A stretch of 64,000 nt of DNA from Tritrichomonas musculus (taxonomy: Eukaryota > Parabasalia > Tritrichomonadida > Tritrichomonadidae): contig JAPFFF010000075.1 in assembly GCA_039105265.1 (NCBI GenBank), positions 124,001 through 188,000 on the forward strand, written 5' to 3'. The notes under the pieces were generated by a model. That model made no database searches and was not told the DNA's origin. It worked only from the letters and a program-made list of their open reading frames with translations. Below are positions 1 through 11,416 of this stretch, piece after piece. Each line of letters starts with the position of its first letter. Position 1 is the first letter of the stretch. The position numbers were made by a program, and so were the translations under genes.

Positions 1-96
1 CCACGTTCGAATAAATGGAATATTTTTTGTTGCATCTTTAATGTCTTTTGCTTCTGTGATAGCATGTTTTAGTTTCACATATTCTTTTGCATCATT
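1..96 (-). other. Partial coding-like fragment at window edge
   Basis: Read on the minus strand, this stretch stays open to the window edge and has a natural amino-acid composition (NDAKEYVKLKHA, then EAKDIKDATKNIPFIRTW). A TAA lies immediately upstream of the first codon and no ATG is in frame, so it is either a 5'-truncated gene or a relic. I do not recognise a family. Bases 97-289 beyond it are AT-rich with nothing recognisable. Confidence 0.3.
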
Positions 97-289
97 TTAC
101 AAAAATATTAAGTATTAAATCAATATAATACTTAATAGAATAAGGCAACACTTATAATATATGTTTTTATATTATTATACAATGTATATAGATAAATATT
201 ATTTAAATATATTTAATAAAATTTAAGATAATTATATTTATTTATAACAAAAAAACGTTAATATTTGAGAAAGAGATCAAACAAAAAAG

Positions 290-826
290 ATGAATTCCGT
301 AGAAGAAACTTTTAATTTCGAAAATATTGAGATTATTAAAAGGATTTCTCTCAAAGAACTACAAAAAATCTACAAAGCTCGAAGTAAAATAAATAATAAT
401 ACCAAATATTTTATAATTTCTACTGCAGATGCTCTTGAGCATTATTCTTTTGAAATGATTATTGATTTATATCATATGGTTAACATAATGACTAAACTAA
501 ATTATCCATCAATTTTGAAATTCATCGGTTTTAGTAAAACAAATTTCAAAAACAAACAAAAACCAACCATTGTAACAGAATATTCTAAATACATAATAGA
601 TGTTGATTTTTCAAACAATCCATTAATTGTCATTTACGGAATTGCTTCTGCCATTTCATATTTACATTCACATGGAATTCTACATCGTAACCTGGGTATA
701 GAACACATATATCTTGATAAATTATTTCATCCGAAATTAACTGGATTTGACTACTCTGTCGATATTTCGGCAAATTTGGCAAGCAACCAACCCATAAAAT
801 TTTCAGTTTTAAAATTCAATTATTAG
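290..826 (+). CDS. Truncated TKL-type pseudokinase
   Basis: This 178-residue ORF starts at an ATG preceded by an A-rich leader. It resembles the first two thirds of a trichomonad tyrosine-kinase-like kinase: a hinge-like TIVTEYSKYI, then IYGIASAISYLHSHGILHRN (about residues 113-132) and YLDKLFHPKLTGFDYSVDIS. The glycine-rich loop and the VAIK lysine are not recognisable, the catalytic HRD reads HRN, and the DFG position reads GFD. The C-lobe after the activation segment is absent. By motif it cannot be a normal phosphotransferase. It could be a short pseudokinase or a decaying gene. It lies 36 bp upstream of a DUF3447 gene on the same strand, and a related kinase is at 8543-9442. Confidence 0.6.
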   Translation: MNSVEETFNFENIEIIKRISLKELQKIYKARSKINNNTKYFIISTADALEHYSFEMIIDLYHMVNIMTKLNYPSILKFIGFSKTNFKNKQKPTIVTEYSKYIIDVDFSNNPLIVIYGIASAISYLHSHGILHRNLGIEHIYLDKLFHPKLTGFDYSVDISANLASNQPIKFSVLKFNY

Positions 827-862
827 GCAAATTTTTAAATCATTATTTTTTTATTTGTGAAA

Positions 863-1894
863 ATGTCTATCAAGCAATTTTTAGACGAACTGAAGGAGAT
901 TCACAAAAATCTTCTAGAATATCTTGATAATGAAAGCGAGATGGAAGTAAATTTCCAAATTCTCACAAAAAATTTTGATAATTACAACATTCGAAAAGAT
1001 CAGCACATTCTTAAATCATTGCTACGATTACTTCTCAATATTGCCAATAACCACCATCGCCACCCAACTTTTTTCAACAAAATCGAAAAAATTATCTTAA
1101 TTTTCAAAGACCAAATTGAACAAAGCTTTTCAAATATAGAAATATACAATATTTTCAAAGAAAACAAAAGAATTCTTCTATTTTTAATTGAAGAAAAAAT
1201 ATTGAAGTTGGATGAACAAATTGTAGACAAACTTTCATTTGATGAATATTTCGCGCCAGAAGTCAAATCTTTTAAACATGAAACGCAAAATAATTTGCTT
1301 GAAAATTTTGAAGAAAATCGCAAAAAAGGTGAAAACGATGATTATATTTGTCAATTAATTCAAAAAGATTTAATTGAAGAGTTTATTACTTATGTAAAAA
1401 AAACAAATTATGATCTTAGTTCAAATATTAAGTATTCAATTTATGAAACCAATTTATTATTGAATAAAACAACGACATTAATTGAATATGCGGCATTTTT
1501 TGGATCAACACAAATTTTTAATTATTTGAGAAAGAACAAAGTTGATTTGGAGGAATCATTGTGGATTTATGCAATCCATGGAAGAAATCCAGAAATAATC
1601 GATATTCTTATTAATGAAAGCAATCTTAAAATAAATATCGAAGAATGCCTCATTGAATCAATCAAATGCCATCATAATGAAATTTTGAATTATTTTCAAA
1701 AAAATTATTCAGAAAAAATATATTATGTAAATAATCTTATTAGCAAAATCCTTAAGTACAATTATTTTGATTTGCTACAAGAAGAATATATTAACAGGCA
1801 ATCATTTCACCTTTTGTGCAAATATGATTATTATAAAATGGTGAAAATTCTTTTGGACAATGCAGATATTGATGTAAATGAATTAATTATTTAA
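863..1894 (+). CDS. DUF3447 ankyrin-type protein, N-terminal module
   Basis: The ORF is open from a GTG at 857, but the first ATG is at 863 and is taken as the start. The product (343 residues) has an N-terminal helical region, the signature ENRKKGENDDYICQLIQKDL near residue 150, and the DUF3447 core (LIEYAAFFGSTQIFNYLRKN, then SLWIYAIHGRNPEIIDIL, ESIKCHHNEIL). It ends in one half-finished ankyrin repeat, YKMVKILLDNADIDVNELII, followed by a stop. DUF3447 is an ankyrin-like module of proteins expanded in trichomonads; its function is unknown but protein binding is likely. Further ankyrin repeats of the same gene appear to continue as isolated islands to 6516. The stop after the first repeat is at the same place in the minus-strand homologue ending at 46155. 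Confidence 0.8.
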   Translation: MSIKQFLDELKEIHKNLLEYLDNESEMEVNFQILTKNFDNYNIRKDQHILKSLLRLLLNIANNHHRHPTFFNKIEKIILIFKDQIEQSFSNIEIYNIFKENKRILLFLIEEKILKLDEQIVDKLSFDEYFAPEVKSFKHETQNNLLENFEENRKKGENDDYICQLIQKDLIEEFITYVKKTNYDLSSNIKYSIYETNLLLNKTTTLIEYAAFFGSTQIFNYLRKNKVDLEESLWIYAIHGRNPEIIDILINESNLKINIEECLIESIKCHHNEILNYFQKNYSEKIYYVNNLISKILKYNYFDLLQEEYINRQSFHLLCKYDYYKMVKILLDNADIDVNELII

Positions 1895-4800
1895 TATCTA
1901 CTTTTTTTGTGAAATTTAAAATCAAAATTATCAATGATATTTTAATCAAATTATTAAATGACATTAAAAAATCCAAATTATCAATGACATTTTAATCAAA
2001 TTATTAAATGACATTAAAAAATCCAAATTATCAATGACATTTTAATCAAATTATTAAGTGTAATTTAAAATTAAATTATTTAATGAAATACAAATTATAC
2101 TTATTTGATGCAATTCAAAATTGAATCATTCAATAGCATTTAAAATAAAATAATGAATTTAATTCAAAATCAAAATATTACATAGCATTTTTATAAACTT
2201 TTTCAATGGTATTTAAAACCAAGTTATTTGATAAAATTTAAAATTGAAATATTAAATAAAATTCGAATTTTATTTTAATATAACTGCGTTTTGTTTAGCT
2301 GTTGAGAAAGGAAATATTGAAATTGTCAAACTTCTCTTGAGTTGTGATAATGTTGATGTTAATATTCCATGTATTCTAAATAAAATATTCTTTATACAAT
2401 TTTACATTTAATTATTTAATTATATTTAAAAATAAAATATTAAATGACATTCAAAATCAAAATATTCAATTTCATTTATAATCCAACATATTAATGAAAT
2501 TCCAAATAAAACTATTTAATTGCATTAAACACGATCAATTTAATGACATTAAGAATCTAATTATTCAATGGAATTTAAATTGCATTATTAAATAATATTT
2601 ATCATTAAATTCTATTTAAATGGAATTAATAATCATATTAATCAATTTTATTTATTATCAAACTATTAGATGATATTCAAAATCTAATTATTAATTACAT
2701 TCAAGATTAATTTATTAAATGAAATTCAAAATCAAATTAATGAATGACATTCAAAATCAAATTATTAAATGAAATTTGAAATTAAATCATTCAATGAAAT
2801 ACATAAAATAAATATTTGATACAATTCAAAATTTAAATCATTCAATAGCATTTTAAATAAAATAATAAATTTAGTTCAAAATCAAAATATAACATAGCAT
2901 TTAAATAAGCTTATTCAATGGTATTTAAAATCAAGTTATTTAATGAAATTAACAAATAAATGGTTCAATACAATTTAAAAATTATTTTAATATAACAGCA
3001 TTTTGTTTAGCTGTTGAGAAAGGAAATATTGAAATTGTCAAACTTCTCTTGAGTTGTGATAATGTTGATGTTAATATTCCATGTATTCTAAATAAAATAT
3101 TCTTTATACAATTTTACATTTAATTATTTAATTATATTTAAAAATAAAATATTAAATGACATTCAAAATCAAAATATTCAATTTCATTTATAATCCAACA
3201 TATTAATGAAATTCCAAATAAAATTCTTCAATTATATTTATATTAGTTTATTGAATTACATTAAAAATCTAATTATTTGATGATATTTATAATTAATTTT
3301 CTTAACAAAATTAATACTTAATTATTTAATCAAATTAAAATTATTTTATTTCATTGCATTCAAATTCAAATTAATTGATACAATTCATAGTCTAATTATT
3401 CAATAAAATTTTAAAAAGAGTATTCAATACAATTCTAAGATCATTTTAATAAGACAGCATTTTATTTAGCTGTTGAGAAGGGAAATATTGAAATTGTTAG
3501 AATTCTCTTAAGTTGCGATAAAGTTTATGTTAATATTCCATGTATTTTAAATAATTTTATCATTTAATTATATTCAAAATTACAGTGTTGAATAGCATTC
3601 TACATCAAATTAATCAATGAAATTTAAAAATCAAATTATTAAATTACATATAAAATCAAAGTATTAAATGAAATTTAAAATTAAATCATTCAATAAAATT
3701 TCAAATTAAATCATTCGATAAAATTTCAAATTAAACTATTCAATGATATTTATCATCAAATTAATCAATGATATTTTAATCAAATTATTAAATGATATTC
3801 AAAATCAAATTATTAAATGAAATTTAAAATTAAACTATTAAATGAAATACAAAACATAATTATTTGATGCAATTCACAACCAAGTTATTCAATAATATTT
3901 ATCATTGAATTATTAAATGAAATTAATAATCATATTAATCAATTACATTTATTATCGAATTATTAGATGACATTTATTATCAAATTATTAGATGACACTC
4001 AAAATCAAATTTTTAAATGACATTCAAAATCAAATTATTAAAAGAAATTTAAAATTAAATCATTCAATGAAATACAAAAAATAATTATTTGATCCAATTC
4101 AAAATCAAATCATTCGATTGCATTTAAAATAAAATAATAAATTTAATTAAAAATCAAAATATTACATAGCATTTAGATAAATTTATTCAATGATATTTAA
4201 AATCAAGTTATTTAGTGAAATTAACAAATAAATTATTTAATTACATTCATATTCAAATTATTCGATACAATTTAAAATTAAATCATTCGATGAAATTCCA
4301 AATTGAAATATTCAATGAAATTTAAAATACATTTTAATAAAACAGCATTTGATTTAGCTATTGAGATGGAATATATCGAAATTGTCAATCTTCTCTTAAG
4401 TTGCGATAAAGTTGATATAAATATTCCATATATTCTAAATAAAATATTTTTTATACAATTTTATAATTAAGTCATTTAATCTTATTCAAAATTATAATAT
4501 TGAACAACATTCTAATTCAAATAGTTTGATGGCATCTATAGCCAATTTTCCAAATAAAATTAAATATTAAATTATATAATCATATTTAAATCATTTTATT
4601 TAATAGCATTCGAACTCATATTATTTGATAAAATTCATAATCAAATTAGTCAATGAAATTCAAAACTGAACATTCAATAAAATTTAAAATTCATTTAAAT
4701 AAAGCAGCATTTTATTTAGCTGTTGAGAAAGGAAATATTGAAATTGTCAAGCTTCTCTTGAGTTGTGATAATGTTGATGTTAATATTCCATATATTCTAT

Positions 4801-6333
4801 ATAAAATATTTTTTTATACAATTTTATATTAAATTATTTAATTATATTCAAAAATAAAGTATTAAATGACATTCAAAATCTAAATATTCAATTTCATTTA
4901 TAATCCAACATATTAATAAAATTCCAAATTAAACTACTTAATTGCATTAAACGCAATCAATTTAATGATATTAAAAAAATAATAATTCTATGAAATTCAT
5001 AATCAAATTAATAAACAAAATTTATAAATAAATTATTTTTATGAAATTCATAACTAAATCATTCAATAATATTCATAAATAAATTATTCAATCACGTTCA
5101 AAATTTAATTTTTCAATTTCATTCATTATTAAATGATTCGATGACATTTATATTCAAATTATTCAGTGATATTAAAAATAAAATACTTCAATTACATTCA
5201 CAAACAAATTTTTAAATAACGTTTATAATCAAATACTTCAATAACATTCATAAGAAAATTTAATAAAATTTAAAATAAAATATTAAATTGGATTCAAAAT
5301 AACAATATTGAATTACATTTAAAAACAGATTTTTTAATACAATTAATGATAAAATTGTTCAATCGAATTCATGATCAAATTGTTCAGTAAAATTTTAATC
5401 AATTTATTCAATGAAATAAAAAATAGTTATTTAATATCATTCAAACTCATATTATTTGATAAAATTCATAATCAAATTAATCAATGAAATTCAAAACTGA
5501 ACATTCAATAAAATTTAAAATTGATTTTAATAAAACAGCATTTTATTTAACTGTTGAGAAAGGAAATATTGAAATTATCAAACTTCTCTTAAGTTATGAT
5601 AAAGTTGATATAAATATTCCATATATTCTAAATAAAATAATTTTAATACAATTTTGTATTAAATTTTTTAATTATATTCAAAAATAAAATATTAAATAAC
5701 ATTCAAAATCAAAATATTCAATTACATTTATAATCCAACATATTAATGAAATCCCGAATAAAATTATTCAATTATATTTAAATTAGTTTATTGAATCACA
5801 TTCAATATCGAGCTATTCAATTTAATTCACAATTTTATTATTAAATGAAATTTAATCAACAATTATTTAATGCAATTTGAATTCAAAACATCCAATTGCA
5901 TTCCCACATTAAATCATTCAATTGTATTCCAAATCAAGCAATTTAAGGGAGTTTAAGATTAAATTATTTAATCATATTTATATAAAATAATTTTATGGAA
6001 TTCAAAGATAATCATTTCAATGATATACTAAAATCAAATTATTCAATTTCATTCAAAAATCAAGCCATTATATGGAATTAAAAAATTAAAATATTTAATG
6101 ACGTTTCATATTCATTTAATATAATTCAAAATCAACTTGTTCAATAAAATTCAAAATCAAGCTATTCAATAAAATTAAAACTCAAATTATTGAATAAAAT
6201 TCAACCTCGAATTTTTCAATGAAATTCAGAGATTAATTATTAAATCAAATTCAAACTTAAATTTTAAATAAAATTTAAAAATAAAGCATTCAATGTAATT
6301 TCATATATAAATATATCAAAATGAAATTTTGAT
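1895..6333 (+). repeat. Degenerate 25-bp periodic AT-rich spacer DNA
   Basis: Between ankyrin islands the DNA is a degenerate tandem array. The unit is close to ATGACATTCAAAATCAAAT followed by TATTAA, 25 bp. At 3968-4170 I counted eight consecutive units of exactly 25 bp. A higher-order 50-bp copy is present at about 1930-2050. Since 25 is not a multiple of three, the array cannot hold one reading frame, so it is non-coding spacer. Units carry a recurring ATGA/ATTCAA core. A 712-bp segment was recently duplicated: the island and about 220 bp around 2289-2510 are nearly identical to 3001-3222. Confidence 0.8.
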
Positions 6334-6516
6334 TTGAGCTTTGATGAGACACCATTTGATTTAGCTATTGAAAATGATAATAAAGAAATAGTTGAAATGT
6401 TACTTGCTCACAAAGCCAATGTTGATTTTGGTAAATACTTTAAAGCTAGCATTGAAATGTATAAAATTTTATTCAAGGAAAAGGGATATGAAATAATTCC
6501 TAGTGATAAAAAGTAA
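2283..6516 (+). pseudogene. Scattered ankyrin-repeat islands of the DUF3447 gene
   Basis: Seven separate open islands each encode one ankyrin repeat. They start near 2283, 2995, 3454, 4342, 4714, 5535 and 6349, and all are on the plus strand. Most read TAFxLAVEKGNIEIVKLLLS followed by DNVDVNIP. Each island is open for about 35-45 codons, then stops, and is followed by 240-780 bp of 25-bp-period spacer. The break falls in the same place each time, between the DVNI end of one repeat and the T-A start of the next. The last island (6334-6516) differs and carries a C-terminal cap ending GYEIIPSDKK. No GTATGT donor or ACTAAC acceptor motif flanks the islands. Either these are mini-exons with unknown signals, or the gene was blown apart by spacer growth. 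I lean to the second but the orderly layout is odd. Confidence 0.6.
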
Positions 6517-6574
6517 GTTATCTAAACATCATTTTGCAAAATCAATTTTCTATGTTTTTTTATTTGATATTTGA

Positions 6575-6712
6575 TATTCACAACAAAAAGTTGGTTCTTG
6601 TGTTTCTTTCTGTTCGTTCAGTTCTTCACTGAGTTGACCCTTAAGTGCTTCAATTTCGGATTTGAGTCGTTCTTATGCTTCTTTCTGTTCTAGTCAACTC
6701 TGGATTCATTGC
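6575..6712 (-). pseudogene. Coiled-coil protein fragment
   Basis: Reading the minus strand gives EQKEA, a stop, then ERLKSEIEALKGQLSEELNE and QKETQEPTFCCEY. The heptad pattern indicates a coiled coil of the type common at the ends of trichomonad proteins. One in-frame stop and no start codon mark it as a relic. It has no partner nearby on the same strand. Confidence 0.45.
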
Positions 6713-7481
6713 TTCGAGTTCGTGGCAATAAATTTATTAATATTTTTTTCTTGTTAATAATTGTAAATTAATGATAAAAGATTTGCAGAGACTACCTGGT
6801 GAAAATAGAATCTCTATAAGATTTTAGCAAAATTTAATATAACGTTTATAATTTTTTTCAAGAATTTTAATTTTATTCCAAGATAACCGTTTTTTAATAA
6901 TAAAATTTCAATAAGCTCATATAAAAAGTTCATATTTTGATTTAAAATTTATGTTTTTTTCCTTACTTTTTTTATTCAAATTTTTCCTTCTAAATTATAA
7001 TCCCAGTATGATTGATCGTTTTTAATTCAATTTTTGAATTATATTTTGGTGTATAATCGGCATGGTTAAATATTAAACCATCTTAAACGGTTATCCTGGA
7101 ATAAAATAAACATCCTGGAATTAAATAACAAACGTTATAAATGAAGTAAAAATTTAAATTATAGTTTCGAGGATTTTTTGGAGCCAGATTTCTCCAAAAA
7201 GTTGATTTTAATTGATCTTAAATTTCATTAAATAGGTCAAATGAGCATGGTTGGCCAATATTGAAGTTGAAATCGTTGAAAAAGATTGACCTTCTTTACG
7301 TTGATATTCAATGTAACGATGTTATTTTCTTTCATTACAACCGTTTTTATTTGTTCATAATTTTTTAATAATGTGAAATAACGTTAATAAAATTAATATT
7401 AAGTCAATGTTATTAAATATAAATAATTATTCATTATAATTTCAAATAATAATTCAAATACCAAATTATTCAAATAGTTAT
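6713..7481. other. Intergenic, no gene seen
   Basis: AT-rich DNA with no coding-like reading and no clear repeat structure that I could support. Confidence 0.5.
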
Positions 7482-7489
7482 TCCAAGCG

Positions 7490-7969
7490 TAGACTTGTTA
7501 TTTTGAGAATCGATATCAAAAACGTCACTTTTTTTCATCTGATACTTGATTATCAGTTTCAAAATCTGATATCGAGATTATCGATTATCAAGACATCAGA
7601 TGTAAAATGTGATATAAAAATAATTGTAAACATTATATCAATTACCGAGATCTCGAGATCTCAAGCAGATTTATCTTTTTATATAATTGTTTTTTTGTGA
7701 ATTTAAAATATTTAAAAATAAATAAGAGAATGCATTGATGTTTATTTAAATATTAAAATCAAAAAATACATTCATTTTTATGAAATATTTGAGATTAAAT
7801 CACGATCATATATTTATCAAAAAGTTTAATTGAAAATTCTGATATCAAAAGTTGAGAAAAATAATTCTCGATCTTTGAAATTGATCTCTCGGAATCAGTG
7901 CATATTTATGTATCGATATCAAAAAGTCAATCAATTATCTATCTCAAAAATCGGAGAATAACAAGCCTA
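7490..7969. mobile_element. MULE-like MITE, TAGRCTTGTTATT ends
   Basis: The 480-bp block begins TAGACTTGTTATTTTGAG and ends with the inverse of TAGGCTTGTTATTCTC. It is flanked by TCCAAGCG (7482-7489) and TCCAAGTG (7970-7977), an 8-bp target duplication with one difference. Inside are several GATATCGA/CTGATATC motifs in both orientations. No transposase is encoded. The 8-bp duplication and TAGRCTT end agree with the element at 18140-18660, suggesting a shared Mutator-like mobiliser. A related end (rc GGCTTGTTATTTTGAGAATC) occurs near 42531-42560. Confidence 0.7.
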
Positions 7970-7977
7970 TCCAAGTG

Positions 7978-8542
7978 ATACAAATAGTAATTCCAAATAA
8001 TTCAAACCATTCTTTCTTTTATTATGAAAACAACTAATTTTATATGAGAAGATTAATATTATTGATTTTCATTATATAAAAAAAGATTGTTAAATATTTT
8101 AATTTAAAAAATTTTTGTTTTCAAATAGAAAGTTGATTTAACGTTGAATCAATGACGATAGAAAGACAAAAGTGAAATTTATTTTTACGATCACTTTCAA
8201 AAAAAAATTCCATTGATAGTTAACGTTGAAATAACGATGTCAACGTTGTCAACGATCTTATCAAAAAAAGTGCCACCGTTATCGAAATTATTCAACATTG
8301 ACCATCCCTGCAAATGAGATCAATTAAATTCATTTGATAAACAATATCAATCATGCATTTTAATTTGATTATTCTATTAATATTATTCTTAAAAATAATT
8401 AAAAAATAAAATTATTAATTTTAGGCATCATTAAGGTTCAAATCTAATACGCTATAATTTTACAGGAAACGCGTTATAATTGACCAATTTTCCTAGTATA
8501 GGTTTAGAAAGCAAGTTAATGTTAATTTAAAGATAATCAAAT
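7978..8542. other. Intergenic, no gene seen
   Basis: AT-rich DNA with scattered inverted GTTGA/TCAAC motifs; nothing I can name. Confidence 0.5.
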
Positions 8543-9442
8543 TTATTGAGCGTTTTCTAATGAATGAACATACTCAAAGAATTCATTTTGGTCAAACTGG
8601 TCATCGTTAATAATAGAAGTTGGATTTTCTTTCAAAATATTCACAATTTCATCGAATGTCGGACGTTCATCTTGATCAGTTGACCAGCAGCGAATAATAA
8701 AGTTTTGAGCTGAAATAGGAAGAGAATCTGGAAAAGTAGGCCTGATATCATCTTTGGTCACTTGGAGAATAATTTTATAAAGATTTTGATTTTCATAGGG
8801 TATTTGGCCGGTTAAAATTTCATATGCAGTGATAGCAAATGCGTAAACATCGCCTTTTTTGGTATATTCATTTCGAATTAAAACTTCTGGGGCAATATAA
8901 GACATGGTTCCTGCCACTCCATTTTGATTATTAATTTCATCTGATGGTATTGCTAAAGTAAATCCAGATATTTTTGGGTTGAATTGTTCGTCTAGTAATA
9001 TATTTGATGGATTTAAATCACGATGAAGTATATCGCAAGAATGTAAATACGACATTCCTGAAGCGATTCCGTAAATAACTTTGAGTTTTTTGGTGGAATT
9101 CCAGAATAAAGGTGCTTGGTGCTCTCTTTCTAGTGAAATAATATGTGACAATGAATCGTTGGCTAAATATTCGGTGATGATTGTTGTCTTTGGAGATTGT
9201 TTGAAGTCCGTAGAGCTGTAACCAAAATATTTAATGATTGTTGGGTAATTTAATCTAGAAATAAGTTGATATTTTTGTAAAATATTATTATTTGAAATGT
9301 CTTCTTCAACTAATGAAATTTTTGCAGCGTATATTTGATTTGTTTCTCTGTTTAAAATCTTGTATATTTTAAAAAATGAGCCATGCCCTATCTTTTCAAT
9401 CTTTTGAAATCTTGTTAGATCAATTTGATCAGAGGATTCCAT
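8543..9442 (-). CDS. TKL-type protein kinase with altered DFG
   Basis: A complete 299-residue kinase domain protein starts at an ATG. Motifs in order: glycine loop GHGSFFKIY (about 19-27), AAK lysine (about 40), hinge ITEYLANDSL, catalytic loop HRDLNPSNILL (about 140-150), APE (about 185), DVYAFAITAYEILTGQIPY and a C-lobe arginine in ERPTFDEIV. The DFG motif is replaced: KISGFTLA stands where KISDFGLA is expected, so the magnesium-binding Asp is missing. The layout matches the tyrosine-kinase-like kinases expanded in trichomonads, which act as Ser/Thr kinases. With the Asp lost, the activity is doubtful and a scaffold role is possible. No neighbouring gene on the same strand is close enough to suggest co-regulation. 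Confidence 0.85.
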   Translation of the reverse strand: MESSDQIDLTRFQKIEKIGHGSFFKIYKILNRETNQIYAAKISLVEEDISNNNILQKYQLISRLNYPTIIKYFGYSSTDFKQSPKTTIITEYLANDSLSHIISLEREHQAPLFWNSTKKLKVIYGIASGMSYLHSCDILHRDLNPSNILLDEQFNPKISGFTLAIPSDEINNQNGVAGTMSYIAPEVLIRNEYTKKGDVYAFAITAYEILTGQIPYENQNLYKIILQVTKDDIRPTFPDSLPISAQNFIIRCWSTDQDERPTFDEIVNILKENPTSIINDDQFDQNEFFEYVHSLENAQ

Positions 9443-9986
9443 TTTGATCTTAACTGTCGAAATTATAAATAGGTCAAAATATTGGCCTAAAGAAATTAAC
9501 GTATTTTTTTATTACTTTTGACCCAAATGTGAATAAGGAATAATGCCATATTTTTATTTAAATATCTTTAAATATGGTAATTAATCATTAAATATGATTT
9601 TACAAAGACTTTCATAATAAAATGATTTCATGGAATTTCAGAAGAGTAGAAAGCCTGAAGTTATCGTAACTTTTGATTAAAAATGTATATATATTCTATT
9701 AGAGATATTAATATGAATAGAATTTTAACCTTTGAAAAAAAGATATGATTATTTTTTTAAAATGGTTTGTTTATTTGAATTATCATTAATAAGAAGCTTA
9801 CATATCAATCAAGTCATAATTATATAAACCAACAGTTGAACTCATTTCAAACCAAATAAGAAAGGCAGATTTGATAAGAATCAATTTGATCCAATTCTGA
9901 ACAATGAAGAGACCAATTTTGTTCACAAATAAAATTCACAATAACCGTTGAGAAAATTTTCTTCGTATTGTGAATTTTTACTATTA
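9443..9986. other. Intergenic, no gene seen
   Basis: AT-rich DNA between the kinase gene and the 3' end of the BTB/discoidin pseudogene. No coding-like reading or repeat was found. Confidence 0.5.
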
Positions 9987-11298
9987 TTATTGAACAGTCA
10001 AAGTACCAAAGAATTCAATTGATTGAAAAATCAAATAATAGCTTCCATAATTATTTACATCAGTTATTTATAATTTTATATATTGAAAACATTCTTTATC
10101 TTTATTTAATTTGACCTCGAAAGTATTTGATGCTCCCAAGCCGACAAGAGATTTATCCTGTTCTACTTTATCTAAAGTTTTCCAAGTCTGATGATCATTT
10201 GATCCTTGAATTTTCCAATTTCTTAATTCACTATTGCCATGGAATTTTCTAGAACTAATTGAATAATGAGTGAGTAATAATTTAAATTTGCCAAAATTGA
10301 AAATAATATATGAATTTTCAATGTTTTTTGAATGAAAATAGCATTCTTTATCAAGTTGAAGCACATTTTCTGGTATGTAAAAATTATCATTTATTGATGA
10401 TGCTTCAACTTTTATTATATCATTAATAGAGAATTTTTTATCTTTTTCTTTGTTTATGTTTGTTAGATATCGAATTAATCCATTAAATCTATTTTCTTTT
10501 TTTCCATCGAATTCAATTGTTATCTTATTAATGTCAACTGATTTTATAACTTCTTGTTTTTCTATCGATTTGTCCATTTCTTCACTTATATTTTTTAATT
10601 TTGATTTTAATTCTTCATTCTCTTGTTCGAGTTTTAAAATATAAGTTTCGAAGTTTGATGTGAGAAATCCGAAATGTTCATCTCGTCTAAAAATTGATTC
10701 ACGCTGATATTTTTTCATTTTATTTGCGTCAAGACTTGGGATTAAACTATATAACTTTTCATTTTGAATAATGAATTCATATGCATTATCGTGATTTTCA
10801 AGTTTTTTTCTTGGATTAAAAAAAATGTTGTAAAGTGAGTTAAATTGAATATGGGCCATTTCTTTTGAGAAATTTGTTATATATTCATCTAAATTTTCGG
10901 ATATTTTGGCCTCAATTGATGATGTATCAATCATTGATTTTGGTTTATTTTCTGTTAAATATGAAATATTCAAAAGGAATATGGATCTTTCTAATGATAA
11001 ATAATCTTCTAAAATCCCAAATTCTTCATTAAGATCATGAAAATTCTAAGATATTGGTTATATCAAAATCAGGTACTTGGTTTTCAACAAAATATTTAAG
11101 AAATGAACTGAAAGTTGTATCTTTAACTTTTGATATGACAAAATATTCGTGTTTATCAATCAATATGTCATATAAAGCGTCATGACTCTTTGGAATTTTG
11201 TCCAAAATTCGTCTTGAACATGGAATTGTAAATCGTTTTTCGTTAAGTATGAAAGTTATCGGTGTCATTAAAAAAATGAAGACTTTTTTTTTCAACAT
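9987..11298 (-). pseudogene. BTB plus F5/8-type-C (discoidin) protein, broken
   Basis: The first ATG is at 11298. The N-terminal part (FILNEKRFTIPCSRRILDKI, then a BTB-like fold) runs to about 11035, where a one-base shift moves reading to the next frame (HDLNEEFGILEDYLSLERSIF). That frame continues through a coiled coil (LKLEQENEELKSKLKNISEE) into an F5/8-type-C domain (NSYIIFNFGKFKLLLTHYSI, RNWKIQGSNDHQTWKTLDKV). A stop follows QYIKL at 10068. In the same frame past it the domain finishes normally (SIEFFGTLTVQ, stop at 9987). One shift plus one stop therefore inactivate an otherwise full-length gene of a large trichomonad family, whose members are probably ubiquitin-ligase adaptors or carbohydrate binders. 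The loss appears recent. Confidence 0.7.
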
Positions 11299-11416
11299 TC
11301 TGAGAAAATTGATCAACCTTTTATTTTATTGAATGGTCAATTATTTTTCATTGTTTTCATTTTTTAGCGTTATTCAATTAATATAATCAATATTTTATTT
11401 CATTTATAAATAATGT

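Noticed and set aside
1000-1323. Antisense reading within the DUF3447 gene
   Set aside because: Shadow of the coding strand; no independent support.
1895-6333. CRISPR-like array
   Set aside because: Units are degenerate and directly contiguous without unique spacers; eukaryotic context.
2283-6349. Ankyrin islands as ordinary exons with GT-AG introns
   Set aside because: Island ends read CCATGTATT in three cases and CCATATATT in three, so GT is not conserved; the AG before islands is lost in the first and last; no ACTAAC branch motif seen.
7503-7700. Plus-strand 65-residue reading
   Set aside because: Lies inside the MITE at 7490-7969 and follows its GATATC motifs; not a gene.
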